From Actinomycetota bacterium (GTDB taxonomy: Bacteria; Actinomycetota; Thermoleophilia; Solirubrobacterales; 70-9), in the NCBI GenBank assembly GCA_018268655.1, contig JAFDWC010000012.1:1-35634 (forward strand): a DNA stretch of 35,634 nt. The letters run 5' to 3'. A model generated the notes under the pieces. That model saw only the letters and a list, made by a program, of their open reading frames with translations. It did not search any database and was not told where the DNA came from. A program made the translations under genes and the position numbers. Positions 1 to 7,233 of this stretch are shown here, one piece after another (positions within the stretch are counted from its first letter, which is position 1; each line of letters begins with the position of its first letter).

Positions 1-1
1 C

Positions 2-475
2 GCCGGCCGCGGCCGGCGGCGGGGGGCGAAGGTGCCGCGGGTCCGCGCCTCGGTGATGCTCGACGGCGGCTCCGCCGGCGGCGCCGAGACCAGCCGCGCC
101 GCCCGCCTCGCCTACCTCTCGGCCGAGCTCGGCCCCGACGAGGTCGACCTGGCGGAGATCGAAGACCCGACCCCGGTCGAGGAGATCGCCGCCTATGAGG
201 CGCTCGAATTCGCCCCCGAGGGCAGCGGCCCGGAACTGGTCGAGAGCGGCTTCACCGCCCTCGGCGGGGTGCTGCCGGTCAACCCCAGCGGCGGCGCCCT
301 CTGCCACGGCCTCTCCCGCGGCGCCGGCGGAATCCGGCAGCTGGTCGAGCTCTCGCTGCAGCTGCGCGACCGCGCCGAGCGCCGCCAGGTCCCCGGCGCC
401 CGCGTCGGCCTCAGTCTCTGCGGCGGCCCCGCCAGCCCCACCGGTCCCACCGGCCTCACCATCGTCACCACCTGA
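2..475 (+). CDS. Thiolase-like protein (SCP2-thiolase / lipid-transfer type), C-terminal part, 5' end outside window
   Basis: The reading frame is open from base 2 and has no convincing start, so this is the last ~157 residues of a larger gene. It shows the C-terminal thiolase pattern: a D-E-V-D-L-A-E-I-E-D stretch, a G-G-V-L-P-V-N-P-S-G-G loop, then Q-L-V-E-L and R-Q-V-P-G-A-R, ending in G-L-S-L-C-G-G. Thiolases cleave beta-ketoacyl-CoA with CoA, or condense acyl-CoAs. The His normally found in the G-H-P-x-G-A-T-G loop is replaced: the loop reads C-H-G-L-S-R-G-A-G-G, so the GHP His position is Leu, although a His lies two residues earlier. The Cys of the C-terminal C-G-G remains. The protein may therefore be a non-canonical thiolase or an Ltp2-like aldolase partner. 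A ligase and an SDR follow downstream, fitting a CoA-linked degradation route. Confidence 0.72.
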   Translation, partial: AGRGRRRGAKVPRVRASVMLDGGSAGGAETSRAARLAYLSAELGPDEVDLAEIEDPTPVEEIAAYEALEFAPEGSGPELVESGFTALGGVLPVNPSGGALCHGLSRGAGGIRQLVELSLQLRDRAERRQVPGARVGLSLCGGPASPTGPTGLTIVTT

Positions 476-522
476 CCCTCCCACCGCGGCCTCCGAGCCG
501 GCGGTTACCAGCGGCGGCTTCG

Positions 523-804
523 TACGGCATCGACAAGGAAAGCATCACGACCGGTACCGCCGCCCGGATCCAGTCGAGGTACCGGCGGCAGGGAACCGGC
601 ATGGCGCAGATCGAGCACGTGATCGAGACGCCCTTCTTCACCCCCTCCCACTGGTCGCGGCCGCTGCAGATGGTCGACGTCGCGACCTATTACGTGGCTC
701 GGCACCTGCGAGGGGCTTCGACGGCGTCGTATTGGGAGCGCATCGAGCGTCTGCTCGATGGCTACCCCAACTACGCAGGGAAAGGCCTGAAGACCTTTCC
801 CTAG
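523..804 (+). pseudogene. DUF3800 protein, C-terminal remnant
   Basis: From about base 523 the frame reads Y-G-I-D-K-E-S-I-T-T-G and continues without a stop to 804. It contains W-S-R-P-L-Q-M-V-D-V-A-T-Y-Y-V-A-R and ends G-K-G-L-K-T-F-P. This matches my memory of the C-terminal part of DUF3800 proteins, where an Asp follows L-Q-x-A/V in a conserved helix. Full-length members are about 200-250 residues and begin with an acidic strand motif that is absent here. An internal ATG at 601 gives only 67 residues. The fragment lies 50 bp after the thiolase stop and has no clear promoter or ribosome site, so it is most likely a dead remnant left by rearrangement. A short functional peptide cannot be excluded. 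Confidence 0.55.
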
Positions 805-930
805 CCGAGAAATGGCGGCCGATGTAGTCGCCGATGGCGGCGGCTCACGTACGGTCGCCAGCGACCAAATATAGCCGGCCTCCGGACGGCGAAATACCTA
901 AACCGGATCCGCCTCGACATTGGCGGCTGT

Positions 931-988
931 GGGGAGTACAAAGCGGCGGCGCGATCTTCACCCGGGGCGGGGGCCCTGGTGAAATGGT
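931..988 (+). promoter_or_regulatory. Putative activator-dependent promoter of the 998 ligase gene
   Basis: GGGGAGTACAAAGC (931-944) matches an element found in front of four other transcription units in this window. The ACAAA begins at 938 and a -10-like hexamer AATGGT begins at 983, exactly 45 nt later, the same spacing as at the other sites. The predicted transcript start (about 995) is 3 nt before the ATG, so the mRNA would be nearly leaderless. No -35 box is visible, which fits activator dependence. The left half of the element (TGTGG) is 2 nt closer than in the best copy. Confidence 0.45.
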
Positions 989-997
989 TCCGCGGGG

Positions 998-2521
998 ATG
1001 TATCGGGCGCTGCAGACCGACTTCGAGAGCCTGCCGCAGGTCCTCGCCGTGCGGGCGGGTGAGATCGGCGCCGAGCGCTTCGTCCGCGACGCCCACCGCG
1101 AGTGGACCTACGCAGAGTTCCAGCAGCGGGTGACCGAGGTAGCGGCCGGCCTCCGCGAGCTCGGCGTGAAGCAGGGCGACGTGGTCGGGGTGATCCTCCC
1201 CAACAGCCCCCACTACCTCGAGGTCTGGTGGGGGATCCTCTGGCTCGGGGCGGTCTTCAACCCGGTCAACCCGGCGCTGACCGCGCGCGAGGCGGCCGGG
1301 ATCCTCGCCGACTCCGAAGCGGTGGTCGCGGTCTGCACCCCGGAGGCGGCGGCCGGGCTGGCGGAGCGCCGCGGCGAGCTGCCGAACCTGCGCGAGATCG
1401 TCGCCGCCGAGGGCGATGACCCGGCGGCGCCGCTGCGCGGTCACGGCGCCGTCGCCAACCACGCGAGGATCGCCCCCGGCGACCTCGCCGCCTTCGTCTA
1501 CACCTCCGGCACCACCGGCCGCCCGAAGGGGGCGATGCTGGGCCACGGCAACTTCCTTGCCAACGCCTGGCAGCTGGGCGAGCCGCTGCCGGTCTCCCGG
1601 GGCGACACGCTGGGGATGGTGCTGCCGCTGTTCCACGTCAACGCCCAGCTCGTCACCACCGTGATCCCGCTCGTGCTCGGCGCCCAGGTGGCGATGTGGG
1701 AGCGCTTCTCGGCCTCCCGCTTCTGGGCCGACGTGGCGGCCTTCGAACCGGTCACCTTCTCCTCGGTGCCGACGATGCTGGCGGCGCTGCTGCACGCGCC
1801 CGGCGCCGACCAGGCCGAGTCGAACTCGCTGCGCTTCGTGATCTGCGGCGCGGCGCCTCTCTCGCCGGCCCTGTTCCGCCGCTTCGAGGAGAAGTTCGGG
1901 CTGAAGATCATGGAGGGCTACGGGCTCACCGAGGGCACCTGCTGCACCACGATCAACCCCTTCACCGGGCCGCGCAAGATCGGTTCGGTCGGGCTGCCGA
2001 CCCGGGCCCAGGAGGTGAAGGTGATCGACGAGAGCGGCGCGGCCGTGCCCGACGGCACCCCGGGCGAAGTCTGCTTCCGCGGGCCGAACATGATGCACGG
2101 CTACTACCGCCGTCCCGACGCCAACGCCGAGACGATGGTCGACGGCTGGATCCGCACCGGCGACGTCGGCTACCGCGACGAGGACGGCTACTTCTTCCTC
2201 GTCGACCGGACCAAGGACATGATCATCCGCGGCGGCGAGAACATCTACCCGCGCGAGATCGAGGACGTCCTGCTCGAGCACGAGGCGGTCAGGGAGGCGG
2301 CGGTGGTGGGGCGGCTGGACGAGGTCCGCGGCGAGGAGGTGCACGCGGTGGTGGCGCTGGTCGCCGGCGCCGAGGTCGCCGTGCTCGAGCAGCACTGCCG
2401 GGCGCGGCTGGCGGCCTTCAAGGTGCCGACGAGCTGGGAGGTGGTCGAGGAGCTGCCGAAGACCTCGACCGGGAAGATCGACAAGAAGCCGCTGCGCGAG
2501 AAGCTCGCCGCGGCCGGTTGA
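998..2521 (+). CDS. Class I adenylate-forming acyl-CoA ligase
   Basis: This 507-residue protein belongs to the ANL superfamily (AMP-binding enzymes). It activates a carboxylic acid with ATP to an acyl-adenylate and transfers it to CoA. The phosphate-binding signature Y-T-S-G-T-T-G-R-P-K-G starts at residue 168. The adenine-pocket motif G-Y-G-L-T-E-G-T follows mid-protein. The hinge region reads G-W-I-R-T-G-D-V-G-Y and L-V-D-R-T-K-D-M-I-I-R-G-G-E-N. The C-terminal catalytic Lys is Lys493 in S-T-G-K-I-D-K-K. All core motifs are intact and the length is normal. The ATG at 998 was chosen because the aligned N-terminus starts there and the predicted -10 box ends at 988. The substrate is unknown. 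Its place beside a thiolase, an SDR and, further on, a ketone carboxylase suggests a short or branched acid or beta-keto acid. An SDR gene follows after 12 nt. Confidence 0.9.
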   Translation: MYRALQTDFESLPQVLAVRAGEIGAERFVRDAHREWTYAEFQQRVTEVAAGLRELGVKQGDVVGVILPNSPHYLEVWWGILWLGAVFNPVNPALTAREAAGILADSEAVVAVCTPEAAAGLAERRGELPNLREIVAAEGDDPAAPLRGHGAVANHARIAPGDLAAFVYTSGTTGRPKGAMLGHGNFLANAWQLGEPLPVSRGDTLGMVLPLFHVNAQLVTTVIPLVLGAQVAMWERFSASRFWADVAAFEPVTFSSVPTMLAALLHAPGADQAESNSLRFVICGAAPLSPALFRRFEEKFGLKIMEGYGLTEGTCCTTINPFTGPRKIGSVGLPTRAQEVKVIDESGAAVPDGTPGEVCFRGPNMMHGYYRRPDANAETMVDGWIRTGDVGYRDEDGYFFLVDRTKDMIIRGGENIYPREIEDVLLEHEAVREAAVVGRLDEVRGEEVHAVVALVAGAEVAVLEQHCRARLAAFKVPTSWEVVEELPKTSTGKIDKKPLREKLAAAG

Positions 2522-2533
2522 GAGGAGAGTGCG

Positions 2534-3298
2534 ATGGGGATTCTCGAGGGCAAGGCGGTGATGATCACCGGGGCCGCCAGCGGAATCGGCAGGGCGACCG
2601 CCGAGGAGGCGGCGGCCGAGGGGGCGCGGCTGCTGCTCTGCGACGTCGACGACGAGGGCGGCGCCGCGGTTGCCGCGGCGATCGGCGGCGCGGCGAGCTA
2701 CCGCAGCTGCGACGTCACCGACGAGGCCGCGGTCGAGGCGGCGGTGGCGGCGACGATCTCCGAGCTGGGGCGGATCGACGGCGCCTTCAACTGCGCCGGG
2801 ATCCTCGGCGTCCTCGGCAACATCGGCGAACTGCCGCTCGACGGCTGGAAGCGGCTGATCGAGGTCGACCTCAACGGCGTCTTCCTCTGCACCAAGCACC
2901 AGGTCAACGCGATGGCCGAGCAGGGCTCGGGCTCGATCCTCAACATGGCCTCGGCCGCCGGCCTGATCGGCTGGCCCGGCGCCTCCGGCTACGTCGCCGC
3001 CAAGCACGGCGTGGTCGGGCTCTCGAAGGCGGCGGCCCTGGAGTACGCGCCGCAGGGGGTCCGGGTCAACTCGATCTGCCCCAGCTACACGATCACCCCG
3101 ATGGTCGAGAAGGACCTCTTCGAGGACGCCCTCGGCAACGACGAGGAGCTGATCGGGGCGGCCCGGGCCAACCACCCGATCGGGCGCTTCGCCGACCCGC
3201 AGGAGATCGCCAGCGCCGCCGCCTGGCTGCTCTCCGACAAGGCCTCGTTCGTGACCGGGACGGCCATGGCGGTCGACGGCGGCTACACCGCGCCCTAG
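2534..3298 (+). CDS. SDR-family NAD(P)-dependent oxidoreductase
   Basis: This is a 254-residue classical short-chain dehydrogenase/reductase. It has the nucleotide-binding motif T-G-A-A-S-G-I-G near the N-terminus, N-C-A-G-I at the end of beta-4, a catalytic Ser region (N-M-A-S-A-A-G) and the pair Tyr153/Lys157 in Y-V-A-A-K. An Asp at the end of strand beta-2 (C-D-V-D-D) favours NAD(H). Such enzymes typically oxidise secondary alcohols or 3-hydroxyacyl compounds. A ribosome site (GAGGAGAG) precedes the ATG, and the gene lies 12 nt after the ligase, so the two are very likely cotranscribed. A strong hairpin follows the stop codon. The substrate cannot be read from the sequence. Confidence 0.9.
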   Translation: MGILEGKAVMITGAASGIGRATAEEAAAEGARLLLCDVDDEGGAAVAAAIGGAASYRSCDVTDEAAVEAAVAATISELGRIDGAFNCAGILGVLGNIGELPLDGWKRLIEVDLNGVFLCTKHQVNAMAEQGSGSILNMASAAGLIGWPGASGYVAAKHGVVGLSKAAALEYAPQGVRVNSICPSYTITPMVEKDLFEDALGNDEELIGAARANHPIGRFADPQEIASAAAWLLSDKASFVTGTAMAVDGGYTAP

Positions 3299-3348
3299 AT
3301 GGCCGATCCCGCGGCCAGACCCACCTCGATGACGTACCCGGCACGCAC

Positions 3349-3391
3349 TTGGGGCGCCTTTCTCTCGTATACCGAGAGGAAGGCGCCCCAA
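3349..3391 (+). terminator. Long hairpin terminator after the ligase-SDR operon
   Basis: A 19-nt left arm (3349-3367, beginning TTGGGGCGCCTT) pairs with 3373-3391 with only one wobble, around a 5-nt loop TATAC. It lies 50 nt after the SDR stop and before the phosphatase gene. There is no U-tract beyond a short AAACCC, which is usual for high-GC actinobacterial terminators. Confidence 0.75.
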
Positions 3392-3428
3392 ACCCTGGAA
3401 ACGGCCATCTAGCCTGTCCGCGACCCCG

Positions 3429-4118
3429 ATGGCCGACCGCGACTCCTTCGAGCAGACGCCCTACCAGCTGCCGGCGGGCGCGACCGAGCTGATCCTGGTC
3501 CGCCACGGCGCCTCCTCGCCGCCGCTCGAGGGCGTCCCCAACCCGCTGATCGGCGGCCACTCCGACCCCGCCCTGGCGGCGGCGGGCCTCGCCCAGGCGG
3601 AGCTGGTGGCGGAGGGGCTGCGGCACGAGCCGATCGACGGGATCTTCGTCTCGACCCTGCGCCGGACCGGCGAAACGGCGGCGCCACTGGCGGCGGCGAC
3701 CGGGCTCGATCCGGTCGCCCTGGAGCAGCTGCGCGAGGTCTTCCTCGGCGACTTCGAGGGCGGCGAGTACCGGATCCGGGCCGCCCGCGGCGACCCGGTG
3801 ATCCGCCGCGTCTTCGCCGAGGAACGCTGGAGCGCGATCCCCAACGGCGAGGATTGGGAGAGCTTCTCGACCCGGGTCACCGCCGGGGTCGAGGAGATCG
3901 TCGCCACGGTCGGGCCCGACGCGGTCGCGGTCGCCGTCCTCCACGGAGCGGTGATCGGCCAGCTCTGCCGGCAGGCGACCGCCAGCCGCCCGTTCGCCTT
4001 CGTCCACGCCGACAACGGCTCGATCTCTCGGCTGGTCGTCGACGCCGACGGCAAGTGGCTGCTGCGCAGCTTCAACGACATCTCGCACCTGCGGGTGCGG
4101 ACCGGATCGGCCGGCTGA
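3429..4118 (+). CDS. Histidine phosphatase family protein (phosphoglycerate-mutase-like)
   Basis: The 229-residue product has the R-H-G signature with catalytic His26 (L-V-R-H-G-A). It also has the second catalytic His172 in V-L-H-G-A-V-I-G, and the usual intermediate motif S-T-L-R-R-T-G-E-T-A. Enzymes of branch 1 remove or transfer phosphate through a phosphohistidine; many actinobacterial members are broad phosphatases. It is a single domain of ordinary length without a signal peptide. A TAGCCT hexamer (3410-3415) in front of the ATG could be a -10 box giving a very short leader. A phosphatase beside kinase-like and phosphotransferase-like genes is suggestive, but no specific substrate can be named. 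An alpha/beta hydrolase gene follows after 24 nt with its own AAAGGAG ribosome site. Confidence 0.88.
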   Translation: MADRDSFEQTPYQLPAGATELILVRHGASSPPLEGVPNPLIGGHSDPALAAAGLAQAELVAEGLRHEPIDGIFVSTLRRTGETAAPLAAATGLDPVALEQLREVFLGDFEGGEYRIRAARGDPVIRRVFAEERWSAIPNGEDWESFSTRVTAGVEEIVATVGPDAVAVAVLHGAVIGQLCRQATASRPFAFVHADNGSISRLVVDADGKWLLRSFNDISHLRVRTGSAG

Positions 4119-4142
4119 GGCCGGCCGGCGAAAGGAGAGCAC

Positions 4143-4871
4143 ATGCCAGCGTTCCTCGTTCACGGCAACCCCGACTCCTCGCGGCTGTGGTCGCGGGTGG
4201 TCGAGCACCTCGGCCCCTACGGCGAGGAGGTGGTCGCCGCCGACCTGCCCGGCTTCGCCGCGGCGGCGCCGGCGGGCTTCCCCCGCAGCAAGGAGTCCTA
4301 CGTCGAGTGGATCGAGGAGCAGCTGGAGGCGCTCGGAGGCGGCGTCGACCTGGTCGGCCACGACTGGGGCTCGCTGCTGGCCCAGCGGGTCGCCTCGACC
4401 CGGCCCAACCTGGTGCGGACGGTCGCCTGCGGCGGCGCCGCGGTCGACCGCGAGTACCCATGGCACCCGCTGGCCCAGGTCTGGCAGACGCCCGGCGAGG
4501 GCGAGCGCTACATGGAGGAGGAGCTGACCGACGAGTTCGGGATCGCCCACCTGGTCGAGAACGGGGTGCCGCAGGAGGACGCCGAGGCCAACATCTGGAC
4601 CACCCCGCACGGCAAGGCGACGATCCTCGCCCTGTATCGCTCGGCGGTGGACATCGGCGAGGAATGGCAGCCCGACCTGGAGCGGATCGAGGTGCCGGCG
4701 ATGGTGATCTGGGGCAAGGACGACCCCTACGTCCCGCTCGCCTTCGGCGAGGCGCTGGCGACGCGGATGAAGGGTGAGCTGGTGGTCCTCGATTGCGGCC
4801 ACTGGTGGCCCTTCGAGCGCCCCGAGGAGACCGCCGAAGCCCTTCTCCGCCACTGGTCCGAGGCCGCCTGA
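4143..4871 (+). CDS. Alpha/beta hydrolase with Asp nucleophile (haloalkane dehalogenase / epoxide hydrolase type)
   Basis: The 242-residue protein has the oxyanion motif H-G-N-P near residue 7 and the nucleophile elbow G-H-D-W-G-S with Asp74. The catalytic acid is probably in W-G-K-D-D-P, and the catalytic His is His220 in D-C-G-H-W-W. Asp instead of Ser in the elbow places it with haloalkane dehalogenases, epoxide hydrolases and fluoroacetate dehalogenases, not esterases. The domain starts almost at residue 1, so the ATG at 4143 with ribosome site AAAGGAG is well supported. It is the last gene before the perfect inverted repeat at 4896-4916. The substrate is unknown; a halogenated or epoxidised precursor of the ketone pathway is possible. 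Confidence 0.85.
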   Translation: MPAFLVHGNPDSSRLWSRVVEHLGPYGEEVVAADLPGFAAAAPAGFPRSKESYVEWIEEQLEALGGGVDLVGHDWGSLLAQRVASTRPNLVRTVACGGAAVDREYPWHPLAQVWQTPGEGERYMEEELTDEFGIAHLVENGVPQEDAEANIWTTPHGKATILALYRSAVDIGEEWQPDLERIEVPAMVIWGKDDPYVPLAFGEALATRMKGELVVLDCGHWWPFERPEETAEALLRHWSEAA

Positions 4872-4895
4872 CAGCACCCCGCTGCCGCTCCCGGC

Positions 4896-4961
4896 GTTTG
4901 TGGGGAATCCACAAACCGGGGGCGCGGCGGGCGCTGGCGGTCGCGGGCCGACCGTGAGAGT
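4896..4961 (+). promoter_or_regulatory. Inverted-repeat operator and promoter of the dikinase operon
   Basis: GTTTGTGG-N5-CCACAAAC (4896-4916) is a perfect 8-5-8 inverted repeat. It has the same layout as TTTGTGC-N5-GCACAAA beside the PucR regulator gene. The right-half ACAAA starts at 4911 and a GAGAGT -10-like hexamer starts at 4956, again 45 nt later. The predicted start is near 4968, 6 nt before the ATG at 4974. The operator would be centred near -62, the usual place for a class I activator. Confidence 0.55.
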
Positions 4962-4973
4962 CTGGCGCCTGGG

Positions 4974-5597
4974 ATGTCGAGCGCTACCGACACCGAGCTC
5001 CTCGCGCTGCACGGACTCGCGGTGAAGAAGGCCGGGAGCCCAGCCGCGGTCGCGGCCGTGATCGGCGCCGAGGAGGCCGAGGTGGAGGCAGCGCTCGAGG
5101 CCGCCGTCGCCGCCGGCCGCGCCGCCGGCGCCAAAGGCACCTTCATGGTCGCCCCGGTTGGCCGCGAGTGGCTCGACGCGCAGTACCCGCAGGCCTTCGC
5201 CGGGTTCCGCGCCGACCCCGCCGCGACCGAGGCCTACGAGCGCTTCGAGCGGATCAACCGGGCCCTGCTGGCGCTCTTCACCGACTGGCAGATGGTCCCG
5301 ACCGCCGGCGGCGAACGGGTTCCCAACGACCACGGCGACAGCGAGTACGACGCCGACATCGTCGATCGCCTCGGCGCCCAGCACGAAAAGGCGGAAAAGG
5401 TGCTCGACTCCTTCGCCGCGCTCGAACCGCGCCTCGGCCTCTACAAGCAGCGCCTCGACTCCGCCTACGACAGGGCCCTGGCGGGCGAGCACGAGTGGGT
5501 CTCGGGCGCCCGCATCGACAGCTACCACACGGTCTGGTTCGAGCTCCACGAGGACCTGCTGCGCATGCTTGGCCGCGAGCGCGAGGAGGCGCCGTAA
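4974..5597 (+). CDS. Small protein resembling the C-terminal extension of actinobacterial pyruvate phosphate dikinases
   Basis: The product has 207 residues. Residues ~8-65 look like a winged-helix unit (L-L-A-L-H-G-L-A-V-K-K followed by Ala-rich helices and A-P-V-G-R-E-W-L). The rest is helical, with Y-E-R-F-E-R-I-N-R-A-L-L, D-W-Q-M-V-P and a late E-W-V-S-G-A-R-I-D-S-Y-H-T-V-W-F-E-L-H-E-D-L-L. From memory, a similar HTH-plus-helical segment occurs as a C-terminal extension of some actinobacterial PPDK proteins. Here it is a free-standing subunit placed directly in front of a PPDK-like gene, so a partner or regulatory role in that enzyme is the best inference. The start ATG lies 6 nt after the predicted transcript start. 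The end of the gene carries one copy of a 20-bp direct repeat. Confidence 0.6.
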   Translation: MSSATDTELLALHGLAVKKAGSPAAVAAVIGAEEAEVEAALEAAVAAGRAAGAKGTFMVAPVGREWLDAQYPQAFAGFRADPAATEAYERFERINRALLALFTDWQMVPTAGGERVPNDHGDSEYDADIVDRLGAQHEKAEKVLDSFAALEPRLGLYKQRLDSAYDRALAGEHEWVSGARIDSYHTVWFELHEDLLRMLGREREEAP

Positions 5598-5634
5598 TCG
5601 TGTGCGTGTCCGGGCGCGAGCGCGAGGAGGCGCC
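5574..5634 (+). repeat. 20-bp direct repeat spanning a stop codon and the next ribosome site
   Basis: An identical 20-nt unit occurs at 5574-5593 and 5615-5634 (41-nt period). Each copy contains GCGAGGAGGCGCC. The first copy encodes the last residues (R-E-R-E-E-A-P) of the small PPDK-associated protein. The second supplies the GAGGAGG ribosome site 4 nt before the TTG start of the dikinase gene. A short tandem duplication is the simplest origin. Confidence 0.8.
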
Positions 5635-7233
5635 TTGACCGCGGTCGCCGACCGCGCCGTCGTTCTCGACGGGGCGACGGTGCCGAGCAGGGAGGTGGTC
5701 GGCAACAAGGGGCGCAGCATCGCCTGGATGCTCAGCCTCGGCCTGCCGGTGCCGCCGGCGCTGTGCCTGCCGATCGAGGAGTGCCGCCGCTTCCACGCCG
5801 GCGGCGGCGAGCTCGACGATGAGGTCTGGAGCTCGGTCCTGGCCGGCGTCGCCGGGCTCGAGCAGAAGCTCGACCGCGAGTTCGGCGGCGGCGAGCGGCC
5901 GCTGCTGGTCTCGGTCCGCTCCGGCGCCGCGGTCTCGATGCCGGGGATGATGGACACCGTCCTCAACCTCGGCATCACCGACACGGTCGAGGCGGCGCTG
6001 GCTCGGCTCTCGGGCGACGCCGACTTCGCCCGCCAGACCCACTGCCGCTTCGTCCACCAGTTCGGCGCGACCGTGCTCGGCGCCGACCTCGACGAGCCCG
6101 CCGCCGACGCGACCCCGGCCGCGGTCCGCGAGGCGGTCCGCCGCGACAGTGGCGAGGAGGTTCCGACCGACCCCCAGGAGCAGCTGCGGGCGGTGATCAA
6201 GACCGTCTTCGGCTCCTGGTCCTCGCGCCGCGCCAAGGCCTACCGCCGCCACTGGGGCATCCCCGAGGACGGCGGCACCGCGGTGATAATCCAGGCGATG
6301 GTCTTCGGCAACCTCGGCCGGGACTCCGGCACCGGCGTCCTCTTCAGCCGCAACCCGCTCAGCGGCGAGCCCGAGCCCTACGGCGAGTGGCTGCCGGGCG
6401 GCCAGGGCGAGGACGTCGTCAGCGGCACCCACGACCCGCTGCCGCTGGCCGCCCTCGAGGCCTCGCTGCCGGCGGCCCACGAGCGCCTGATCGCGGCCGC
6501 GACGCTGCTCGAGCGCGAGCACGGCGACGTCCAGGACGTCGAGTTCACGGTCGAGCACGGCCAGCTCTACCTGCTCCAGACCCGGGCCGCCAAGCGCTCG
6601 CCGCTGGCCGCCGTGCGGGCCGCCGTCGACCTCGCCGCCGAGGGCGCGATCGACCGCGCCGAGGCGCTCGACCGGGTCACCCCCGAGCAGCTCGCGAGCG
6701 TGCTGGCGCCGCGCCTGGAGGCCGAGGTCGCCGCCGCGGCCGAGGTCCTCGCCCGCGGCACCGCCGCCTGCCCGGGGGTTGCGAGCGGGGTCGCGGTCGG
6801 CGACTCCGAAGCCGCCTGCGAGGCCGGCGGGGACGTCGTCCTCGCCCGCCCGACGACCAGCCCCGAGGACGTCAGCGGGATGATCGCCGCCCGGGCGGTG
6901 GTGACCGAGCGCGGCGGCTCGACCTCGCACGCAGCCGTCGTCACCCGCGCCCTCGGCCGCCCCAGCGTCGTCGGCGTCGGGGAGGGGGAGAGCGCGGCGC
7001 TGCTCGGCCAGGAGCTGACCGTCGACGGCTCCGAGGGCGTGGTCTACCGCGGCGCCCTGCCGACCGCGGCGGTCGACCCGGCCAGCGTGCCGGGGCTGTC
7101 GCGGCTGCTCGAGTGGGCTCGCGAGCTGAGCCCGGTCGAGGTCGCCGCGGCGACGTCCCCGGTCGACCTACTTCGTCTCGCGCAGGGCAAGTCGATTCCA
7201 CAGGGTTCCGAGCAGGAGGAGGAGATTTCGTGA
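5635..7233 (+). CDS. PPDK-like protein: ATP-binding and phosphohistidine domains without the PEP/pyruvate barrel
   Basis: The protein has 532 residues. The N-terminal part is a pyruvate-phosphate-dikinase ATP-grasp domain: N-K-G near residue 23 and the signature V-S-V-R-S-G-A-A-V-S-M-P-G-M-M-D-T, followed by F-S-R-N-P-L-S-G-E and Q-D-V-E-F-T-V. The swivel domain follows with catalytic His432 in G-G-S-T-S-H-A-A-V-V. The chain stops about 100 residues later, so the C-terminal TIM barrel of full PPDK (~870-900 residues) is missing. It can probably form a phosphohistidine from ATP but needs another protein as acceptor. The TTG at 5635 was chosen because GAGGAGG precedes it and the domain begins at once. 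A GTG at 5602 is an alternative. It overlaps the next gene by 4 nt (GTGA), so expression is coupled. Phenylphosphate synthase and rifampin phosphotransferase are known relatives with altered acceptors. Confidence 0.82.
   Translation: MTAVADRAVVLDGATVPSREVVGNKGRSIAWMLSLGLPVPPALCLPIEECRRFHAGGGELDDEVWSSVLAGVAGLEQKLDREFGGGERPLLVSVRSGAAVSMPGMMDTVLNLGITDTVEAALARLSGDADFARQTHCRFVHQFGATVLGADLDEPAADATPAAVREAVRRDSGEEVPTDPQEQLRAVIKTVFGSWSSRRAKAYRRHWGIPEDGGTAVIIQAMVFGNLGRDSGTGVLFSRNPLSGEPEPYGEWLPGGQGEDVVSGTHDPLPLAALEASLPAAHERLIAAATLLEREHGDVQDVEFTVEHGQLYLLQTRAAKRSPLAAVRAAVDLAAEGAIDRAEALDRVTPEQLASVLAPRLEAEVAAAAEVLARGTAACPGVASGVAVGDSEAACEAGGDVVLARPTTSPEDVSGMIAARAVVTERGGSTSHAAVVTRALGRPSVVGVGEGESAALLGQELTVDGSEGVVYRGALPTAAVDPASVPGLSRLLEWARELSPVEVAAATSPVDLLRLAQGKSIPQGSEQEEEIS

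Noticed and set aside
845-3391. An 848-codon open frame on the minus strand opposite the ligase and SDR
   Set aside because: It is low-complexity Arg/Gly/Asp-rich sequence caused by high GC; the plus strand carries complete enzyme motifs.
5168-5638. A 156-codon frame inside the small PPDK-associated gene that ends with the same R-E-R-E-E-A-P residues
   Set aside because: It is a frame-shadow; the shared ending comes from the 20-bp direct repeat.
3093-6236. A 1047-codon minus-strand open frame
   Set aside because: It crosses several well-supported plus-strand genes and a terminator and has no family motif.
7190-7206. CGATTCCACAGGG as another copy of the shared upstream element
   Set aside because: It lies inside the dikinase coding sequence, lacks ACAAR and has no -10-like hexamer at the right distance.
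5635-7233. Complete pyruvate phosphate dikinase or PEP synthase
   Set aside because: The chain ends soon after the phosphohistidine domain; the PEP/pyruvate barrel is absent here and in the next two genes as far as motifs show.
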